Below, in pieces: positions 40,097 to 48,707 of a DNA stretch of 51,278 nt. A program made the translations under genes and the position numbers. The stretch is from contig CAJOIU010000007.1 in the NCBI GenBank assembly GCA_905234855.1, positions 1-51,278 on the forward strand, written 5' to 3'. Position 1 is the first letter of the stretch. The number at the start of each line of letters is the position of its first letter. Source of the stretch: an uncultured Oscillospiraceae bacterium (GTDB lineage: Bacteria; Bacillota; Clostridia; Oscillospirales; Oscillospiraceae). The notes below the pieces were generated by a model, which saw nothing but the letters and a program-made list of their open reading frames with translations, was not told the DNA's origin and searched no databases.

Positions 40097-41164
40097 ATGG
40101 ACGAGAAGCTGACGCAGATCGAAGAAAAATACGAGAAGCTGGCGGCGCAGTTGAACGCGCCGGAGATCTATGTCGATCCGCAGAAATACGCGGCGCTGGC
40201 GCGGGAGCAGAAGGAGCTGTCCGCCGTGGTGGAGGCGTGGCGCGAGGTAAAGCGCCTCAAAGCCGCCGCCGCTGAGAGCCGCGCGATCCTCGAAGCGGAG
40301 GAGGACGCGGAAATGCGCCTTCTGGCAGAGGAGGAGCTTGCCTCGGCCGAGGCGGCGCTGCCCGGAGCGGAGCTTTCCCTCAAAACCCTGCTGTTGCCTA
40401 AGGATCCGAACGACGATAAAAACGTCATTTTGGAAATCCGCGGCGGCGTCGGCGGGGAGGAATCGGCGCTCTTTGCCCACAGTCTGTATCGGATGTACGC
40501 CATGTATGCCGAGAAAAAGGGCTGGCGCGTCACCGTCGCTAATCTCAGCGAAACGGCCTTGGGCGGCATCAAGGAAATCAGCTGCATCATCGAGGGCGCC
40601 GGCGCGTATTCCCGGCTCAAATTTGAAAGCGGCGTCCACCGCGTACAGCGCGTGCCGGAGACGGAAACGCAGGGGCGCGTGCATACCTCCACGGCTACGG
40701 TGGCTGTGCTGCCGGAGCTGGAGGAAACGGAGTTTTCACTCGATATGTCGGAGCTGCGGATAGACGTGTTCCGCTCGTCCGGCGCGGGCGGACAGAAGGT
40801 CAACAAGACCGAGACCGCCATTCGCGTGACCCATCTGCCCACCGGCACGGTGGTGGAGTGTCAGGACGAGCGCAGCCAGTACAAGAACAAAGCCCGGGCG
40901 CTGTCCATCCTCGCCTCCCGGCTGGCAGAGGCGGAACGGCAGCGGCAGGCGGACGCCAGAGCCGACGCCCGGCGCTCGCAGGTGGGAACCGGGATGCGCA
41001 ATGAGCGCATCCGTACCTACAACTTTCCGCAGGGGCGGGTGACGGATCACCGCATCGGGCTGACGCTCTATCGCATTGACAGCATTATGGACGGTGATCT
41101 GGACGAGCTGATCGACGCCCTTGTGACCGCCGATCAGGCGGAAAAGCTGAGGGAAGAAGCATGA
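40097..41164 (+). CDS. prfA: Peptide chain release factor 1
   Basis: A 355-aa class I release factor reading UAA and UAG. RF1 rather than RF2 is shown by [14 protein letters not shown], where PxT (here Pro-Glu-Thr) is the anticodon-like motif, and not SPF. The catalytic GGQ lies in [20 protein letters not shown]. The C-terminal [17 protein letters not shown] is also canonical. The true start is the ATG at 40097, one base after the tmcAL stop, with no clear ribosome binding site, so translation is probably coupled. It overlaps the next gene by 4 bases. prmC, which methylates the GGQ glutamine and often follows prfA, is not here. Confidence 0.95.
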   Translation: MDEKLTQIEEKYEKLAAQLNAPEIYVDPQKYAALAREQKELSAVVEAWREVKRLKAAAAESRAILEAEEDAEMRLLAEEELASAEAALPGAELSLKTLLLPKDPNDDKNVILEIRGGVGGEESALFAHSLYRMYAMYAEKKGWRVTVANLSETALGGIKEISCIIEGAGAYSRLKFESGVHRVQRVPETETQGRVHTSTATVAVLPELEETEFSLDMSELRIDVFRSSGAGGQKVNKTETAIRVTHLPTGTVVECQDERSQYKNKARALSILASRLAEAERQRQADARADARRSQVGTGMRNERIRTYNFPQGRVTDHRIGLTLYRIDSIMDGDLDELIDALVTADQAEKLREEA

Positions 41165-42369
41165 CGACGCAGATACTTACGGACGATATCGCCGCCGCGG
41201 TGCGGAGCATAGCGGAGGGCGGCCTTGTTGCCGTGCCGACGGAAACGGTATACGGCCTTGCCGGGAACGGACTCGATCCGACGGCGGTAGAAAAAATCTA
41301 CGAGGTCAAGGGACGGCCGGAGACCAAGCCCCTAAGCCTCATGGTGCCGGGCGTGGAGTCCATCGGCCGCCTGTGCGAGGATGTGCCCGCGGCGGCGTAC
41401 GCGCTGGCGGAGCGCTTCTGGCCGGGGCCGCTTACGATTGTTTTGAATGCCAAGCCCCTCGTGCCGGAGATCGTCCGCGCCGGGGGCGATACGGTGGGGC
41501 TGCGCTGCCCGGACAGCGAAAAGACCCTCGCGCTGCTTCGCTCCTGCGGCGTGCCGCTGGCCGCGCCGTCTGCCAATCCCAGCGGCCTGCCCAGCCCCAA
41601 GACGGCGGCGGAGGTGGCTACCTATTTCCAAGGCTCCATCGATGCGATCCTTGACGGCGGCGAATGCGGTCTCGGCACCGAAAGCACGGTCGTATCGCTC
41701 ACGGACGGGCGGCTGCGCATCCTGCGGCAGGGCGCGCTGCCCGAGCGGGATATCCGCCGTGCGCTGATCCGAACCATGAAGATCGTCGGCGTGACGGGCG
41801 GCACCGGCACGGGCAAGACCACGGCGCTCGAATCGCTGGCGGCCATGGGCGCGCTCATCATCGACGCGGACGCGGTGTATTACGGCCTCTGCCGCGACAG
41901 CGGGGAGATGCTCGCGCAGATCGAGGTGCGCTTCCCCGGTGTGGTCGAGGACGGTGTTTTGCAACGCAAGAAGCTGGGCGCCGTTGTGTTTTCGGATGCG
42001 CAGGCGCTTGGCGATCTGCGGGCGATCACCGACCCCTTTGTGGATCGCGAGATCGATCGGCTCCTGTCCGATCACGCGGCGGCAGGGGGCACATGCGCCG
42101 CTGTGGACGCCATCAATATCCTCGATACGAACCTCATGGATTATGTGAGCGCCGTAGTGGGCATAACTGCCCCGGAGGAGGCTCGGGTGCGGCGGCTCAT
42201 GGCGCGGGAGGGGATTTCGGAGGAATACGCCCTCATGCGCATCCGGGCGCAGAAGCCCGCTTCGTATTTCGAGGAAAACTGCGACTATACCATCTGCAAC
42301 GACGGCTCGATGGAGGACTATCGCCGCCGGTGCGATGATTTATTTTCAAAGATTCTGAAGGAGACGTAA
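41161..42369 (+). CDS. Fusion of L-threonylcarbamoyladenylate synthase (Sua5/YwlC type) and dephospho-CoA kinase
   Basis: A 402-aa protein with two enzymes in one continuous frame. Residues 1-203 form a YrdC/TsaC domain (VAVPTETVYGLAGNG, KGRPETKPLSLM, RCPDSEKTLAL, APSANPSG, ESTVVSL) that makes threonylcarbamoyl-AMP for the t6A modification at tRNA position 37. Residues 206-402 form CoaE, starting MKIVGVTGGTGTGKTT with the Walker A loop, then IIDADAVYYGL and QRKKLGAVVFSD; it phosphorylates dephospho-CoA in the last step of CoA synthesis. No stop codon or ribosome binding site separates the halves, and Met206 (41776) marks the usual CoaE start. It overlaps prfA by ATGA. Confidence 0.88.
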   Translation: MTTQILTDDIAAAVRSIAEGGLVAVPTETVYGLAGNGLDPTAVEKIYEVKGRPETKPLSLMVPGVESIGRLCEDVPAAAYALAERFWPGPLTIVLNAKPLVPEIVRAGGDTVGLRCPDSEKTLALLRSCGVPLAAPSANPSGLPSPKTAAEVATYFQGSIDAILDGGECGLGTESTVVSLTDGRLRILRQGALPERDIRRALIRTMKIVGVTGGTGTGKTTALESLAAMGALIIDADAVYYGLCRDSGEMLAQIEVRFPGVVEDGVLQRKKLGAVVFSDAQALGDLRAITDPFVDREIDRLLSDHAAAGGTCAAVDAINILDTNLMDYVSAVVGITAPEEARVRRLMAREGISEEYALMRIRAQKPASYFEENCDYTICNDGSMEDYRRRCDDLFSKILKET

Positions 42370-42374
42370 ACCAA

Positions 42375-43760
42375 ATGGACGAGATGAAAGAAAAGCTGCT
42401 GCGGCAGCAGAAAAACGGCTATGACCTGCTCGACACGCAGGAGCGTATCGCAGTGGAGGACTATTGCCGGGGCTACATGACGTATCTGAACAATGCCCGC
42501 ATCGAGCGGGAGGCGGTGTCCGAGGCGATCAAGCTCGCGGAGGCTGCGGGCTTCGAGCCCTTGGCGGAGGGCAGAGGCCCCATCCGCCCCGGACAGAAGG
42601 TTTATTATTCGAATCGCGGCAAGTCCCTCATCCTCGCGGTGGGCGGGAAAAAGTCCCTGTCTGCCGGCTGCGTGATCGGCGCGGCGCATGTGGACTCCCC
42701 GCGGCTCGATCTGAAGCCCTCGCCGCTGTATGAGGACAGCGAGCTTGCGTATCTGCGCACCCACTATTACGGCGGCATCAAGAAATATCAGTGGACGGCG
42801 ATCCCGCTGGAGCTGCACGGCGTCGTTGCGCTCAAGGACGGAACCTCCGTTCCGGTCGCCATCGGCCGAGAGCCGGACGATCCGCAGTTCGTCGTGACCG
42901 ATCTGCTGCCCCACCTCGGCGCGGATCAGATGGCGAAGACCGGCGCGAAGCTCATCGAGGGCGAGAAGCTTTGCCTTCTGGCGGGCAGCGTTCCCTATGC
43001 CGGGGAGGGCGGCGACCGCGTGAAGCTGGCCGTCATGAGCATCCTGAATGACCGCTACGGCATCACCGAGGACGATTTCATCTCCGCGGAGCTGGAGGTC
43101 GTTCCGGCATTTGAGGTGCGGGAGCTTGGCCTTGACCGCAGCCTCATCGGCGGCTACGGGCAGGATGACCGCGTATGCGCCTATGCGGAGTTGGAGGCCA
43201 TTCTCGAGACGGAAGCTCCGGAGCGCACCGCCGTGTGCATCCTTGCGGACAAGGAGGAGATCGGCTCCTACGGCGTGACGGGTATGCAGAGCTGCGCCTT
43301 TGAGCATTTCATGGAGACGATCATCGGCGGTGAATGCAGCGTGCAGACTTGCTTTTCCCATAGCTTCTGTGTTTCGGCGGACGTTACTGCCGCGCTCGAC
43401 CCGCTGTACGCGGAGGTCAGCGAAAAGCAGAACGCGGCGCGGGTGAACTATGGCGTCGGCTTCTGCAAATACACCGGCGCGCGGGGCAAGTCCGGCGCGA
43501 GCGACGCCACGGCGGAGCTGGTGGCCTATCTGCGCCGCATCTGCGACGAGGCGGGCGTGCTGTGGCAGATGAGCGAGCTCGGCAAGGTCGATCAGGGCGG
43601 CGGCGGCACCGTGGCCATGTTCATGGCGCAGCGTGATATCGACACCATCGACGCGGGCGTGCCCGTCCTCTCCATGCACGCGCCCTACGAGACGACCTCG
43701 AAGCTTGACTGCTATATGACCTATAAATGCATGAAAGCGGCGTATAACGCAGAGGGCTGA
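42375..43760 (+). CDS. M18-family aminopeptidase
   Basis: A 461-aa cytoplasmic metallo-aminopeptidase of family M18, forming tetrahedral dodecamers in relatives and cleaving N-terminal residues, often acidic ones. Zinc and catalytic motifs are GAAHVDSPRLDLKP (His and Asp), ILADKEEIGSYGVTG (catalytic Glu pair), QDDRVCAYA with the bridging Asp, and LSMHAPYETTSKLD near the end with the last His. The length is typical. It starts 5 bases after the Sua5-CoaE stop and so closes the tmcAL-prfA operon, followed by a hairpin. Confidence 0.92.
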   Translation: MDEMKEKLLRQQKNGYDLLDTQERIAVEDYCRGYMTYLNNARIEREAVSEAIKLAEAAGFEPLAEGRGPIRPGQKVYYSNRGKSLILAVGGKKSLSAGCVIGAAHVDSPRLDLKPSPLYEDSELAYLRTHYYGGIKKYQWTAIPLELHGVVALKDGTSVPVAIGREPDDPQFVVTDLLPHLGADQMAKTGAKLIEGEKLCLLAGSVPYAGEGGDRVKLAVMSILNDRYGITEDDFISAELEVVPAFEVRELGLDRSLIGGYGQDDRVCAYAELEAILETEAPERTAVCILADKEEIGSYGVTGMQSCAFEHFMETIIGGECSVQTCFSHSFCVSADVTAALDPLYAEVSEKQNAARVNYGVGFCKYTGARGKSGASDATAELVAYLRRICDEAGVLWQMSELGKVDQGGGGTVAMFMAQRDIDTIDAGVPVLSMHAPYETTSKLDCYMTYKCMKAAYNAEG

Positions 43761-43780
43761 ATCGCATTATCAATAAAAGA

Positions 43781-43815
43781 CACCTGTATCGGGCAAACTG
43801 ATACAGGTGATTTTT
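43781..43815 (+). promoter_or_regulatory. Hairpin with T-tract that masks the tepA ribosome binding site
   Basis: CACCTGTATC (43781-43790) pairs perfectly with GATACAGGTG (43800-43809), then ATTTTT runs straight into the tepA ATG at 43816. The AGGTGA that would bind the ribosome is the 3' arm of the stem. The element can act as terminator for the upstream operon and as a lid on tepA translation. Confidence 0.7.
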
Positions 43816-44442
43816 ATGGACGATATCCGCAATATGGGCACGGCGGCGCCGTCGGCGATACAGGTGCTTACCGTGATCGGGCAGATCGAGGGGCATCAGG
43901 TGCTGGGCGAGGATACGAAAACGACGAAATACGAGCATGTCTATCCGCTGCTGGCGGCGGTGGAGGAGTCGCCGGACGTGAAGGGGCTGCTTGTCCTCAT
44001 CAATACCGTCGGCGGGGACATCGAGGCCGGCCTCGGCATTGCGGAGCTTATCGCCGGGATGAAAAAACCCACGGCGGGGCTGGTGCTAGGGGGCGGTCAT
44101 TCCATCGGCGTGCCGCTGGCTGTCGCCGCGAAGCACAGCCTCATCGCCCCCAGCGCCGCCATGACGATCCATCCCGTGCGGATGAACGGCACGGTCATCG
44201 GCGTGAGCCAGACGTATGACTATTTTGCCCGCACGCAGGAGCGGATCGTACGGTTTGTCACGGAAAACAGCCGCATCACCCGGGAGCGGTTCCTCGATTA
44301 TATGCTGCGCACCGGCGAGATCGCCAACGACGTGGGCTCCATCCTCAGCGCCGAGGAGGCGGTGGCCAGCGGCCTCATGGACGGCGCCGGCACACTCTCG
44401 GACGCGTTGGCATGGCTCCACGCGCAGGCGGGGGAAGCGTGA
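43816..44442 (+). CDS. tepA: ClpP-class serine protease, TepA type
   Basis: A 208-aa member of the ClpP/crotonase superfamily, closest by pattern to TepA (translocation-enhancing protein) of Bacillus, a cytoplasmic protease implicated in protein export and spore protein turnover. The catalytic serine lies in LVLGGGHSIGVPLAVAA, the histidine in MTIHPVRMNG, and the oxyanion/strand region in LLVLINTVGGDIEAGLGIAE. The length is a little under TepA of Bacillus (about 245 aa). I use the ATG at 43816; a GTG at 43807 lies within the preceding stem. It has no clear promoter of its own. Confidence 0.85.
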   Translation: MDDIRNMGTAAPSAIQVLTVIGQIEGHQVLGEDTKTTKYEHVYPLLAAVEESPDVKGLLVLINTVGGDIEAGLGIAELIAGMKKPTAGLVLGGGHSIGVPLAVAAKHSLIAPSAAMTIHPVRMNGTVIGVSQTYDYFARTQERIVRFVTENSRITRERFLDYMLRTGEIANDVGSILSAEEAVASGLMDGAGTLSDALAWLHAQAGEA

Positions 44443-44452
44443 AACGACGGGC

Positions 44453-44481
44453 TTGTTCTTTCGCGCAAGATGTGTTAATAT
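44453..44481 (+). promoter_or_regulatory. Sigma-A promoter of uppP
   Basis: TTGTTC (44453-44458), a 17-bp spacer and TAATAT (44476-44481), about 56 bases before the uppP ATG. Confidence 0.65.
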
Positions 44482-44537
44482 ACTATTTTAGGTAGACATA
44501 ACCATTTCGCTGCGGCGAGATCCTTGGAGGCAATGTC

Positions 44538-45386
44538 ATGAACATACTTTACGCGATCTTACTTGGACTGGTACAGGGCGTGGCGGAATTTCTGCCGATC
44601 TCCAGCTCCGGGCATCTGGCGCTGTTTGAAAACATTCTCGGCTCGGAAACGATGGCGGCCATGGACGGCAGCGCGGTGTTCAACGTGATGCTGCATCTGG
44701 CGACGCTGGTGGCCGTGGTGATCGCGTATTGGAGCGATATCCGCGATATGCTGCTGGAGTGCGGCGGGATGATCCGCGGTCTTGGCAAGGGCGAGAGCCT
44801 TGTGTCCGGGAATATCCCGGCTCGGCGGCTGATCCTCATGATCATCGTTTCCACGCTTCCGCTGTTCGTGATCCTTCCGTTCCATCATAAGCTGGAGCAG
44901 CTCAACGAGATCCCTTGGTTCATCGGCGCGGCGCTGATTGTGACAGGACTTCTGCTGTTCATCTCCGACCGCATGCCCCGGGGCGGTAAGACCGAGCGGG
45001 ACATGACGCTGGGGGACGCGCTGTTTATCGGATTCGCGCAGGCGGTGGCGACGATCCCGGGACTGTCCCGCTCCGGCACCACCATCACCGCGGGCATGAG
45101 CCGCGGGCTGACCCGGGAATTTGCCGTGAAGTTTTCCTTCCTTATGTCGCTGCTCTCCGTGCTTGGCGCGGTGATCCTGAAGCTCATCGATGTCATTAAG
45201 GACGACATGGACGCATCGCTGCTGCCGGCGTATCTTGTGGGAATGCTCGTGGCGGGGGTCACGGGGTATGCGTCCATCCGGCTTCTGCAGCGAATCGTGG
45301 CGAAGGGGCGCTTCGGGGGCTTTGCGTATTACTGCTGGGGCGTGGGCGTGCTGTCCATCGTCCTGTCGCTGATCCTAAAGGGATAA
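44538..45386 (+). CDS. uppP: Undecaprenyl-diphosphate phosphatase
   Basis: A 282-aa membrane enzyme (BacA family) that converts undecaprenyl diphosphate to the monophosphate, recycling the carrier that uppS makes. Both inverted-repeat active-site motifs are intact: GLVQGVAEFLPISSSGHL at the N-terminus and ATIPGLSRSGTTITAGMSRG in the second half. About seven to eight membrane helices fit the family. GGAGG precedes the ATG and an upstream promoter is present. Overproduction of this family confers bacitracin resistance in other species. Confidence 0.95.
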   Translation: MNILYAILLGLVQGVAEFLPISSSGHLALFENILGSETMAAMDGSAVFNVMLHLATLVAVVIAYWSDIRDMLLECGGMIRGLGKGESLVSGNIPARRLILMIIVSTLPLFVILPFHHKLEQLNEIPWFIGAALIVTGLLLFISDRMPRGGKTERDMTLGDALFIGFAQAVATIPGLSRSGTTITAGMSRGLTREFAVKFSFLMSLLSVLGAVILKLIDVIKDDMDASLLPAYLVGMLVAGVTGYASIRLLQRIVAKGRFGGFAYYCWGVGVLSIVLSLILKG

Positions 45387-45414
45387 AGCGTTCGATCGAA
45401 GGAGCATCAAATCT

Positions 45415-48300
45415 ATGGCACAAACGAAAAACTCCCGCTCGGGCGGCGGAACGGCGAAGAAAAAGCAGCCGACCTCCACTGCCCGCACGTCGGGAGCCAA
45501 GAAAAATACCGCGTCGGCTCGGAACGGCAGCGCCAAAAGCGCTGCTGCCCGCGGGGCATCCGCAAGGAACGTCGCCCAAGCCGCGCCGCAGAAGCCCATG
45601 CGGAGGCAGGTGGGCTCTATCGTGCTACTGTTTGTCGGCATCGTGGCGTTCATCGCATGGTTTCCCGCGCAGGGCTGGCTGGTAAACGCATATCGCGCGC
45701 TGATCCGCGGCCTGTTCGGCTGGGGCTATTATATCGCGCCCATCGCGCTTCTGGGCGGCGCGTTTATTCTGGGCTTCCACCGGGGGCGCCCGGTACAGGC
45801 GCGGCTTATCTGTGTCCTGCTGCTGCCGATGGTGTTCGGCGCGTTCGTACATATGGTCGCCTGCGAGCGAGACGGGTTGTTCGCCCTCGGCAGCTCTTAT
45901 GGCTTCCGCCAACTCTGGGTTCTCGCGCAGGATCCCGCGGAGCATTGCGGCGGCGTGATCTCGGGTCTTATCGGCATCGCGCTGAAAAAATCCATCAGCG
46001 TCGTAGGAGGCTTCATTGTTCTCTTGCTGGCGTTCGTGCTCATGACGCTGCGGGCGCTGGATATGACCCCGGCGGAGCTGTGGGAGAAATTCAAAAACCG
46101 CCCCCGTCTGGCCTATGAGCCGGAGGAACCGGAGGAACCGGGGGAGGACGAGTTCTTCTCGCCGGAGGATTATTTGTTCCCCGTAAACGGCGGCACGCCC
46201 ATCCGTAAGCGGGAGAAAAAGAAAGCCCCCGCCGCACCGGCGAAGCAGGAGCAGACGCCTGCCCGCCGCCGGATGTATGACGAGGACTGGGAGGAGCATA
46301 AGGATCGCATCTTCGCTGCGATGGACATCGACCCATCCGCCTCTCTTCGGGTCGCCGCAGCCATCGAGGCGGAGCAGGTGGCCGCGGCCGCCCAGCGGGC
46401 GGAGGAGAAAAAGAAACAGGAAAAGCCACGGTCGGAGAAAAAGCCGGAGCCGAAGCCTGTGGAGACGGCGCGCACGGAACCTCCCGCCAAGCCTGCGCCG
46501 GAAATGGAGAAGATCGAGCCTCTTTCCATGGAGGATGCTGCGGAGATCGCGGGTGTAGAGCTCAATTCCGCCGATATGGACGGCGGCGCGGCCGCGCCCG
46601 CCTCCGAGAAGATGAAGATCGACAAGGACGCCGAAGCCGAGCTGGTGGCGGACGAGATCGCCTCCGCCGCTGCGGAGGAAAAGCCGGAATACGTTTTCCC
46701 CGAGCTGTCGCTGCTCAATAAGAGCGATCCGGAGGCTGTGGGGGAGGAGGATGGCCTCGATGAAAACGAGGCGCAGCTCGAGGCGGCGATCCGCAGCTTC
46801 GGTGTGGGTGCGACCATCACGGGAGCGATCCACGGTCCCTCCATCACCCGGTATGAGCTGCGGCTCGATCAGGGCGTGAAGCTTAATAAGATCACGAATC
46901 TGGCGGGGGATATTGCCTTGAGCCTCGGCGTGTCCAGCGTGCGCATCGCTCCGATCCCGGATAAGATCTCCACCGTGGGTGTGGAGGTGCCGAACCGCAA
47001 GATCCAAACCGTTTGGCTCGGTGACGTGATCGACTCCGAAACCTTCCGCAGCGCCAAGTCGAAACTCAGCGTCGCCATGGGCAAGGATATCGGCGGAAAT
47101 GTCATCGTGGGCAATATCGCCAAGATGCCCCACGTTCTGATCGCCGGTACCACCGGCTCCGGCAAATCCGTCTGCATCAACTCGCTCATTCTGAGTCTGC
47201 TGTATAAATCCACGCCGGACGAGGTCCGCATGATCATGATCGACCCCAAGATGGTGGAACTCGGCATCTATAACGGTATGCCGCACCTATATGTTCCCGT
47301 GGTGACCGATCCCAAAAAGGCCGCCGGGGCGCTGCAATGGTCGGTGGTGGAGATGCTCAAGCGCTACCGGCTGTTCTCCGAGGTGGGCGTGCGCGATCTC
47401 GCCGGGTATAACGCCGTTCTGCGGTCAAATGACCAACAGCCTCTGCCGCAGGTGGTTATCATCATCGACGAGCTGGCCGACCTCATGATGGTCGCCGCCA
47501 AGGAGGTGGAGGAATCCATCTGCCGTGTGGCGCAGATGGGACGCGCCGCGGGCATGCATCTCGTGGTGGCGACCCAGCGTCCGTCGGCTGACGTGATCAC
47601 CGGCCTCATGAAGGCCAATATACCAAGCCGCGTCGCCTTCGCGGTGTCGAGCGCCTTGGATTCCCGCATCATCCTCGATCAGCAGGGCGCGGAGAAGCTC
47701 ATCGGCATGGGCGATATGCTGTATAAGCCCATCGGCAGCAGCAAACCCCTGCGTGTGCAGGGGGCATTCGTCACGGACGAGGAGCGGGAGGAGATCATAA
47801 ACTTCGTCAAGCGGGAGGCCGAGGCCGAATACAGCGATGAGATCCTGGCAGAGATCGAAAAGGCCTCCGTCGAGAAGAAGGGCAAGGGCGACGAGTCGGA
47901 GGAGGAAACGCCGAAGAACGATTACGACGAGCTGCTGCCGCAGGCGGTGGACGTGATCTTCGAGACGAAGCAGGCCTCCGTATCCATGCTCCAGCGGCGA
48001 CTGAAGCTGGGCTATTCCCGCGCCGCGCGGCTCATCGACCAGCTCGAGGAGGTCGGCGTCGTCGGCCCCTATGAGGGCTCGAAGCCCCGGCAGATCATGA
48101 TCACCAAGCAGCAATGGCAGGAAATGCAGTATGCGCAGGGCACCGCGCCGGTGGATACCATCGCGCAGGAGTTCGCCGCCGTTGCGGAAAACGATACCTT
48201 TGCCTCGCCGGAGGACGACGAGGGGCAGGACGCGCCCTTCTCCGAGGTGGGAGAGCCGGACGATGAAGGTGCGCTCCTTGGGGAGGACGGCGACCTATGA
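45415..48300 (+). CDS. ftsK: DNA translocase FtsK/SpoIIIE
   Basis: A 961-aa membrane-anchored DNA pump that clears chromosomes from division septa and, in sporulating bacteria, moves DNA into the forespore. Order: a basic tail (1-60), about four membrane helices (62-225), a long Lys/Glu/Pro-rich linker (225-460), the alpha/beta motor with Walker A IAGTTGSGKSVCIN and Walker B VVIIIDELADLMMVAAKE, and a C-terminal gamma winged helix (SVSMLQRRLKLGYSRAARLI) that reads DNA orientation sequences. An extra acidic tail of about 60 residues follows gamma. GAAGGAG precedes the ATG. It overlaps mrnC by 4 bases. Confidence 0.95.
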   Translation: MAQTKNSRSGGGTAKKKQPTSTARTSGAKKNTASARNGSAKSAAARGASARNVAQAAPQKPMRRQVGSIVLLFVGIVAFIAWFPAQGWLVNAYRALIRGLFGWGYYIAPIALLGGAFILGFHRGRPVQARLICVLLLPMVFGAFVHMVACERDGLFALGSSYGFRQLWVLAQDPAEHCGGVISGLIGIALKKSISVVGGFIVLLLAFVLMTLRALDMTPAELWEKFKNRPRLAYEPEEPEEPGEDEFFSPEDYLFPVNGGTPIRKREKKKAPAAPAKQEQTPARRRMYDEDWEEHKDRIFAAMDIDPSASLRVAAAIEAEQVAAAAQRAEEKKKQEKPRSEKKPEPKPVETARTEPPAKPAPEMEKIEPLSMEDAAEIAGVELNSADMDGGAAAPASEKMKIDKDAEAELVADEIASAAAEEKPEYVFPELSLLNKSDPEAVGEEDGLDENEAQLEAAIRSFGVGATITGAIHGPSITRYELRLDQGVKLNKITNLAGDIALSLGVSSVRIAPIPDKISTVGVEVPNRKIQTVWLGDVIDSETFRSAKSKLSVAMGKDIGGNVIVGNIAKMPHVLIAGTTGSGKSVCINSLILSLLYKSTPDEVRMIMIDPKMVELGIYNGMPHLYVPVVTDPKKAAGALQWSVVEMLKRYRLFSEVGVRDLAGYNAVLRSNDQQPLPQVVIIIDELADLMMVAAKEVEESICRVAQMGRAAGMHLVVATQRPSADVITGLMKANIPSRVAFAVSSALDSRIILDQQGAEKLIGMGDMLYKPIGSSKPLRVQGAFVTDEEREEIINFVKREAEAEYSDEILAEIEKASVEKKGKGDESEEETPKNDYDELLPQAVDVIFETKQASVSMLQRRLKLGYSRAARLIDQLEEVGVVGPYEGSKPRQIMITKQQWQEMQYAQGTAPVDTIAQEFAAVAENDTFASPEDDEGQDAPFSEVGEPDDEGALLGEDGDL

Positions 48301-48707
48301 CGCCCGTCCATGAACCGTTGGACGCCGCGGCATTGCAGGCCATGGGCGTTCTGAACCTTGCCCATGTGGGGGATGCGGTTTATGAGCTGCTCGTCCGGAC
48401 CCATCTGTCTCGGCTCGGCGCACAGACGATCGCCGAGCAGCATAAGCGTACCATCGCTTATGTCTCCGCCCCGGCGCAGGCCGCGGCGGCGGAGCGCATC
48501 CTGCCCGCTCTCACGGAGCGGGAGCACGCGGTATTCCGCCGGGGACGCAATGCCCGGGTGCACGGTACTCCCGCGGGCTGCACCGTTGCACAGTATCACG
48601 CCGCCACCGCGCTGGAGGCGCTGTTCGGCTGGCTTTGGCTCAGCGGACAGCCCCAGCGGTGTGAGACGCTGTTCGCTATGATTTTGGAGGATAAGGATGC
48701 CTCTTGA
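48297..48707 (+). CDS. mrnC: Mini-ribonuclease 3
   Basis: A 136-aa nuclease made only of the RNase III catalytic domain, lacking the double-stranded RNA-binding domain. In Bacillus it matures 23S rRNA. LNLAHVGDAVYELLVRTHL near residue 18 gives the metal-binding signature region with the conserved Asp, and VFRRGRNARVHGTP and YHAATALEALFGWLWLSG match the second half, with the conserved Glu. The start overlaps ftsK (ATGA), and the end overlaps rqcH by 11 bases, so the three are cotranscribed. Confidence 0.9.
   Translation: MTPVHEPLDAAALQAMGVLNLAHVGDAVYELLVRTHLSRLGAQTIAEQHKRTIAYVSAPAQAAAAERILPALTEREHAVFRRGRNARVHGTPAGCTVAQYHAATALEALFGWLWLSGQPQRCETLFAMILEDKDAS

Noticed and set aside
40640-40680. 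Pro-Glu-Thr instead of Pro-Ala-Thr or Pro-Val-Thr in RF1 as a sign of altered stop-codon reading
   Set aside because: The middle position of PxT varies naturally, and all visible stops in the window are normal, so no recoding is implied.
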